NCBI GenBank assembly: GCA_007693595.1 | Contig: REDI01000056.1 | Coordinates: 1 to 64,000 of the forward strand | Source of the DNA: Deltaproteobacteria bacterium | GTDB lineage: Bacteria > Myxococcota_A > UBA796 > GCA-2862545 | Direction of reading: 5' to 3' | Length of the DNA: 64,000 nt | Part shown: in pieces, positions 60,544-64,000 of the stretch | How positions within the stretch are numbered: position 1 is the stretch's first letter | Layout of the letters: every line of letters starts with the position of its first letter | The notes under the pieces: generated by a model | Seen by the model: the letters and a program-made list of their open reading frames with translations, nothing else | What the model was told of the DNA's origin: nothing | The model's database searches: none | Made by a program: the position numbers and the translations under genes

Positions 60544-60754
60544 GATACCCTCGCACAAGGCAGGCTGCATGCCTCCCCTCGGCACCCTGATCCGTCCGCT
60601 TGAGCGTGCCCCGGGACTACCCAAGGACCTCGGGTTCTGAATACGGGTGATGCCCGACTCGTCTGCGCCACTCGGTCCGACGTCGGAACGCTCGCCTCAG
60701 GCCGATGCCCCCACGATCCACTCAGGATCTGCACTCCAACAACAAGGAAGTTTC

Positions 60755-61111
60755 ATGCGACGCATCTTCATCCTGCTCGCCGCCACGGCCCTCACCGCCT
60801 GTGGCGGCATCTCGAACTCCCGACTGGTCGTCGATCTCGACGAGAGCCAGCTCCAGGCCCTCTGCCACGACCTGGCGTCCGAGATGCCCGAGCGCACGAC
60901 CATGTGCGGCGACGACGACTTCTCCTTTGAGATCACCGTCGGTATCGACCCCGACGAGTGCGACGAAGACATGAGCGACGCCGACCTGGCTGCGGACTGC
61001 GAGGCGACGGTCGGGGACTACCGCGCCTGCCTGAGAGAGCTCTACGACGATCCATGCGGAGAAGACATGCCGCCGGAGTGCGAGCCCCTGTTCACCTGCT
61101 TCGAAGAATAG
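60755..61111 (+). CDS. Small acidic Cys-containing lipoprotein
   Basis: A 118-residue lipoprotein (MRRIFILLAATALTAC, Cys16). The ATG at 60755 is chosen for the signal peptide; AAGGAAG is 4 bases upstream. The mature chain is acidic with about eight Cys in CxxD/E-rich surroundings (MCGDDDFSFEI, ECDEDMSDADLAADCEATV, ACLRELYDDPCGEDMPPECEPLFTC), likely disulfide-bonded. Its size and composition recall the lipoprotein at 16557. No family is recognised. Confidence 0.78.
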   Translation: MRRIFILLAATALTACGGISNSRLVVDLDESQLQALCHDLASEMPERTTMCGDDDFSFEITVGIDPDECDEDMSDADLAADCEATVGDYRACLRELYDDPCGEDMPPECEPLFTCFEE

Positions 61112-61185
61112 CGTCCAGATCAACCTGGTTGCGCCCGGCCCGCACCGCGTCGGTGGGGTGAGGCCACCTCCCCCGCCACGCTGCG

Positions 61186-61192
61186 TTACAAC
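61186..61192 (+). promoter_or_regulatory. GTTA element 9 bases before a radical SAM start
   Basis: GCGTTACAACC: TTA (61186-61188) ends 9 bases before the ATG at 61198, with no Shine-Dalgarno between. Confidence 0.35.
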
Positions 61193-61197
61193 CGCGC

Positions 61198-62709
61198 ATG
61201 GCCTCAAGATGGGATCTGGAACGCGCGCTCCGCGAGCGCCTCGACCGCGAGGTGCTCGTCGGGCCTGCGCTCGCCCAGGGCCCCGAGCGGGTGGCCATGC
61301 TCTACCCCTCGCCTTACCGCGCGGGCATGTCCAGCCTGGGCTACCAGTGGATCCTGAGGCAGCTACGCGACGCGGGCTTCGCGGCGGAGCGGGTCTTTCT
61401 GCCTGAGGATCCCGCCGCCTGGCGCAAGGCGCGACTCGCGCCGAGGTCCCTCGAGACCGACACCCCCCTGTCTGACTTTCCCCTGCTTGCGGTCAGCCTC
61501 GCCTATGAGCTCGAGCTCGCCGGACTGGTCGAGGTCTTACGCGACACGGGGATCCCTCCCCTGCGGCAGGATCGCGGTCCCGAACACCCGATGGTCCTCC
61601 TGGGCGGTCCGCTCACGTTCAGCAACCCCCTGCCCGCCGCCCCCTACGCCGACGTACTGCTCCTGGGTGAAGCGGACGAGACCACCGCGCCCGCCGTCCA
61701 GTCCTTCTTCGGCCGAGAGAGCCGCGAGGCCTGGCTCCAGCGGTGCGCCGACCTGCCTGGCGGCTACGTGCCCGAACTCCACGGCCAGCGCCTCCCTCCC
61801 GTCGCGAAGGCCTCCGACGCGCTCCTTCCCGCTCGATCGATGATCCTCTCACCGGACACGGAGCTCTCTGAGATGTTCCTGCTCGAAGGGGAGCGAGGCT
61901 GTCATCGCCAGTGCTCCTTCTGTGTGATGCGTCGCTCGACCAACGGCGGCATGAGGCTGGTCACCCCTGAGCGCATCCTCTCCTTCATTCCTGAGCAAGC
62001 AAGAAAGGTCGGCCTGGTCGGCGCAGCGATCTCGGACCACCCCAAGCTGGTCGACCTGCTCGAGGTCCTGGTCGACGAGGGCAAGTCGGTGAGCCTGAGC
62101 AGCCTTCGCGCCGATCGGGTAGCCCGCAAACCGCGGATCGCCGAGCTCCTCCGCGCCTCGGGCGCCCGCACCCTCACCGTCGCCTCCGATGCGGCCAGCC
62201 AGCGGCTCCGACGCACCATCAGCAAGGGCACCACCGAGGCACACCTGATCGAGTGCGCCAAGCTCACGGGATCGTTGAACTACGAGGTGCTCAAGATCTA
62301 CATGATGCTCGGCCTGCCCGACGAGAAGGACGAAGACATCGACGAGCTGATCGCCTTCTCCCGCGAGCTCGCCCGCCACGGCCGGGTGGCGCTCGGGATC
62401 AGCACCTTGGTCGCCAAGCGCATGACCCCCCTCGACGGCACGCCCTTCGCGGATCCCAAGGCGGTCGAGGCCCGCCTCAAGCGCCTGACCCGAGGGCTTC
62501 GCGGCAAGGTCGAGGTTCGATCCACCTCGGTCCGCTGGGCCTGGGTGGAGTATGTGCTGGCGCAGGGCGGCTGGGCAGCCGGCGAGGCGGTGGCTCAGGC
62601 CGTCGAGAGCGGTGGTCGGTTCTCGGACTACAAGCGTGCCTTCAAGGGCCTCCCCCCGCAGGACTATCGGCCATGGGCCCGCGACGAGGGCTTCCGACAC
62701 GTCTCGTAG
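61198..62709 (+). CDS. Radical SAM protein with B12-binding-like N-domain
   Basis: A 503-residue enzyme. Residues about 1-215 have the Rossmann pattern of B12-binding-type domains (AMLYPSPYRAGMSSLGYQWIL, VLLGGPLTFSNPLPAAPYADVLLLGEA), although the DxHxxG cobalamin motif is not evident. The radical SAM domain follows, with CHRQCSFC (Cys235, 239 and 242), DHPKLVDLLE and KIYMMLGLPDEKDEDI. The family resembles TIGR03960-type or archaeal proteins of unknown substrate. It stands alone in its own transcript. Confidence 0.88.
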   Translation: MASRWDLERALRERLDREVLVGPALAQGPERVAMLYPSPYRAGMSSLGYQWILRQLRDAGFAAERVFLPEDPAAWRKARLAPRSLETDTPLSDFPLLAVSLAYELELAGLVEVLRDTGIPPLRQDRGPEHPMVLLGGPLTFSNPLPAAPYADVLLLGEADETTAPAVQSFFGRESREAWLQRCADLPGGYVPELHGQRLPPVAKASDALLPARSMILSPDTELSEMFLLEGERGCHRQCSFCVMRRSTNGGMRLVTPERILSFIPEQARKVGLVGAAISDHPKLVDLLEVLVDEGKSVSLSSLRADRVARKPRIAELLRASGARTLTVASDAASQRLRRTISKGTTEAHLIECAKLTGSLNYEVLKIYMMLGLPDEKDEDIDELIAFSRELARHGRVALGISTLVAKRMTPLDGTPFADPKAVEARLKRLTRGLRGKVEVRSTSVRWAWVEYVLAQGGWAAGEAVAQAVESGGRFSDYKRAFKGLPPQDYRPWARDEGFRHVS

Positions 62710-62769
62710 ATGTAGCGGGCGACAGGATCCGCAGCTACACCAGGGCCAGACATGCCCACGGAGCCCTCG

Positions 62770-63351
62770 ATGCGCAGCCTTCCCCTCCTCTGCCTGCTGG
62801 CCCTCGCGGCCTGCCCCGACGCCGACGACCCCTCCGAGGCGAGCGTGATCTCGTCGGAGGCGGACACCGACACCGACACCGACACGGACACCGACACCGA
62901 CACCGACACCGACTCCGACACCGACACCTCGGTGGACTGCTTCGCGCGAGCCAGCATCAACCAGGGCGTGGCCGGAAAGGTAGAGTGGCGCGAGGGGAAC
63001 TGGATGCCGGGCCCGTACGGCAGTGGAGGCGTCGCGACCCCCGTCTCTACCGAGGTGAGGGCCTATGTGCCGCTCTACTCAGGTGATGTCGAGGCCGACA
63101 GCAGCGACCCCGAGGCCTACGGCAGGTACCACTTGCTCATCGACATCGCCGAGACCGCCACGACCCTGTCCGACGCGGACGGGTGCTACCAGATCGCGCT
63201 CGAGCCCGGGGAACACTCGATCGTCGCCGATGATGACGGGGCGTGGTATTGCAACCTATTCGATGGCATGGGGCGGCTCTGTGCGATCGAGGTCGAGGTC
63301 GGGGCGCTCACCTCCTTCGACGTCATCATCGACTACCGCGCGTCCTACTGA
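62770..63351 (+). CDS. Asp-Thr-linker lipoprotein with small Cys domain
   Basis: A 193-residue lipoprotein (MRSLPLLCLLALAAC, Cys15) followed by an Asp-Thr spacer of about 25 residues. An in-frame ATG at 62752 would add six residues and cannot be excluded. The folded domain has four Cys and reads VAGKVEWREGNWMPG, EVRAYVPLYSG and DGCYQIALEPGEHSIVADDDG. That pattern suits a carboxypeptidase-regulatory-like or CnaB-type beta-sandwich (self-contained strand turns with GxY). The last 96 bases overlap the convergent gene. Confidence 0.82.
   Translation: MRSLPLLCLLALAACPDADDPSEASVISSEADTDTDTDTDTDTDTDTDSDTDTSVDCFARASINQGVAGKVEWREGNWMPGPYGSGGVATPVSTEVRAYVPLYSGDVEADSSDPEAYGRYHLLIDIAETATTLSDADGCYQIALEPGEHSIVADDDGAWYCNLFDGMGRLCAIEVEVGALTSFDVIIDYRASY
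62863..62928 (+). repeat. GACACC tandem array encoding the Asp-Thr spacer
   Basis: Ten or more GACACC units, one with GACACG and one with GACTCC, make a hexanucleotide array inside the lipoprotein gene. Confidence 0.85.
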
Positions 63352-64000
63352 GCGGCCGAGCCCTCCGCTCCCGCCCGCCGCGCGCGCGACGGACTGCCGC
63401 CAGAGCAGGCTTCGCAGCTCCGACCGCAACAAGGGATCGACCCGCTTGGGGATCACGAGCACCGCCTCGACGCCGGTGGGTCCATGAAGCACGGCCAGAT
63501 CGATCTCCTTGAGCTCGCTCTTGGCGGGAGGGCGCTCTCCCCGACCCTGCGCCACCGCTCGCCGAAGCGCGCGCATCGCGCCGAGCGGCCGGGCCCTCAC
63601 GCGACCCCACCCAGGCCTCCAGCGCGCCTCCGCCGAGATCTGACGCACCTTGAGCCGCAGCGCGGACCGGGGGAGCACCGGGACGCTGAGCGCCTCGACC
63701 AAGGCTTCAGGGAGGGCCGGCTCGCTCGTCCAGCGGCGAAGGATCGCCGCCCGGTCTCCGCCGATCTCGCGCAACCTCACCTGGCCCACTCCCGACAGCG
63801 CGCCGATCAAGGTGGGGTAGTCCATGGTCTGCGCTGGGCCAGCCACTAAGAGGTGGCGGCGCCCCACCCGCGCGGTCTTCCAGTCAGGCAGGGTGGACAG
63901 GGCGCGACTGAGCCGGCGCGCTTGCCTGGCGCCGAGCGGCGCGCGGATCTGGACCAGGGCCAGCCCCCCTGGACTGCCCCGCAGGTCGTAGAGCAGATCG
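63256..64000 (-). CDS. Partial protein running off the right end
   Basis: The minus-strand frame is open from 64000 to a stop at 63256; its start lies beyond the window. The GTG at 63867 is unlikely to be the start, because upstream codons read as good protein (DLLYDLRGSPGGLALVQIRAPLGARQ and onward, given here only in part). The visible 247 residues are Arg/Leu-rich with no Cys cluster, no membrane segment and no motif I know. The last 40 residues look less protein-like and lie antisense to the lipoprotein at 62770, so the true 3' end might be nearer 63350 if there is a sequencing error. Confidence 0.6.
   Translation of the reverse strand, partial: DLLYDLRGSPGGLALVQIRAPLGARQARRLSRALSTLPDWKTARVGRRHLLVAGPAQTMDYPTLIGALSGVGQVRLREIGGDRAAILRRWTSEPALPEALVEALSVPVLPRSALRLKVRQISAEARWRPGWGRVRARPLGAMRALRRAVAQGRGERPPAKSELKEIDLAVLHGPTGVEAVLVIPKRVDPLLRSELRSLLWRQSVARAAGGSGGLGRSVGRAVVDDDVEGGERPDLDLDRTEPPHAIE

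Overview
The window reads as chromosomal DNA from a high-GC, Gram-negative member of the Myxococcota or former Deltaproteobacteria. This is inferred from several signs. A large secreted amidase ends in a MYXO-CTERM-like tail (Cys-rich stretch, hydrophobic segment, Arg cluster). About a dozen lipoproteins are encoded, three with long Asp-Thr linkers. There are three eukaryote-like Ser/Thr kinases, a eukaryotic-type (GSII) glutamine synthetase, and frequent GTG/TTG starts. I saw no tRNA, rRNA, insertion sequence, prophage or CRISPR array. Genes are densely packed on both strands, and the only gene-free stretch over 300 bases is 16182-16556.

Layout, left third. 1-4742: the 3' end of an unknown gene, the amidase, and two small paralogous cytosolic genes. 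4843-9380: glnII with a striking double-hairpin leader, a membrane-anchored endonuclease/exonuclease/phosphatase protein and a CsgG/FlgO-like secreted protein. 9417-12846 (minus): a radical SAM protein, a membrane Ser/Thr kinase and a small lipoprotein. 13016-15615: clpS-clpA, the N-degron branch of Clp proteolysis. 15786-18709: a DUF5348-like protein, an acidic lipoprotein followed by a clear terminator, a START-like protein and a P-loop GTPase. 18820-23683: a class III aminotransferase converging on an fbpABC-type ferric-iron ABC importer.

Middle. 23859-27945: a secreted Cys-repeat protein, a membrane protein, an M15-type peptidase, a GST-like protein, and a lipoprotein joining a PpiC/SurA-like segment to a DsbA-like domain. 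28018-34868: two translationally coupled giant paralogues (kinase + STAND/AAA-like domain + TPR-like helices) in which the ATPase P-loop lysine is arginine in both copies. 34929-37315: two bacterial-PH membrane proteins of the YdbS/YdbT kind plus a small gene. 37429-40273: three small lipoproteins (two a recent tandem duplicate), an HCCA-isomerase-like DsbA-fold protein and a coiled-coil protein. 40298-43676 (minus): a coupled four-gene set of lipoprotein, ABC ATPase, FtsX/MacB-like permease and a TroA/ZnuA-like binding protein lacking two of the usual metal ligands, with a divergent gene whose 3' end looks frameshifted.

Right third. 44162-50845: small conserved proteins, an ABC-F ATPase, membrane proteins, an Asp-Thr-linker lipoprotein and a DUF482-type acyltransferase-like protein. 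50964-54321: a YihY/BrkB membrane protein divergent from an RlmI-type rRNA methyltransferase, then a secreted protein. 54302-64000: envelope proteins, two Asp-Thr-linker lipoproteins (one with DUF4397-like repeats), a large Ig/PKD-like lipoprotein, a second radical SAM protein and a gene running off the right end.

Cross-cutting observations: a recurring GTTA element sits 9-10 bases before start codons that have no Shine-Dalgarno sequence, suggesting leaderless mRNAs; three convergent gene pairs overlap at their 3' ends; and two conserved-motif regions carry patches of AT-rich, atypical codons. Functional statements rest on motif recognition by eye; no database search was run.
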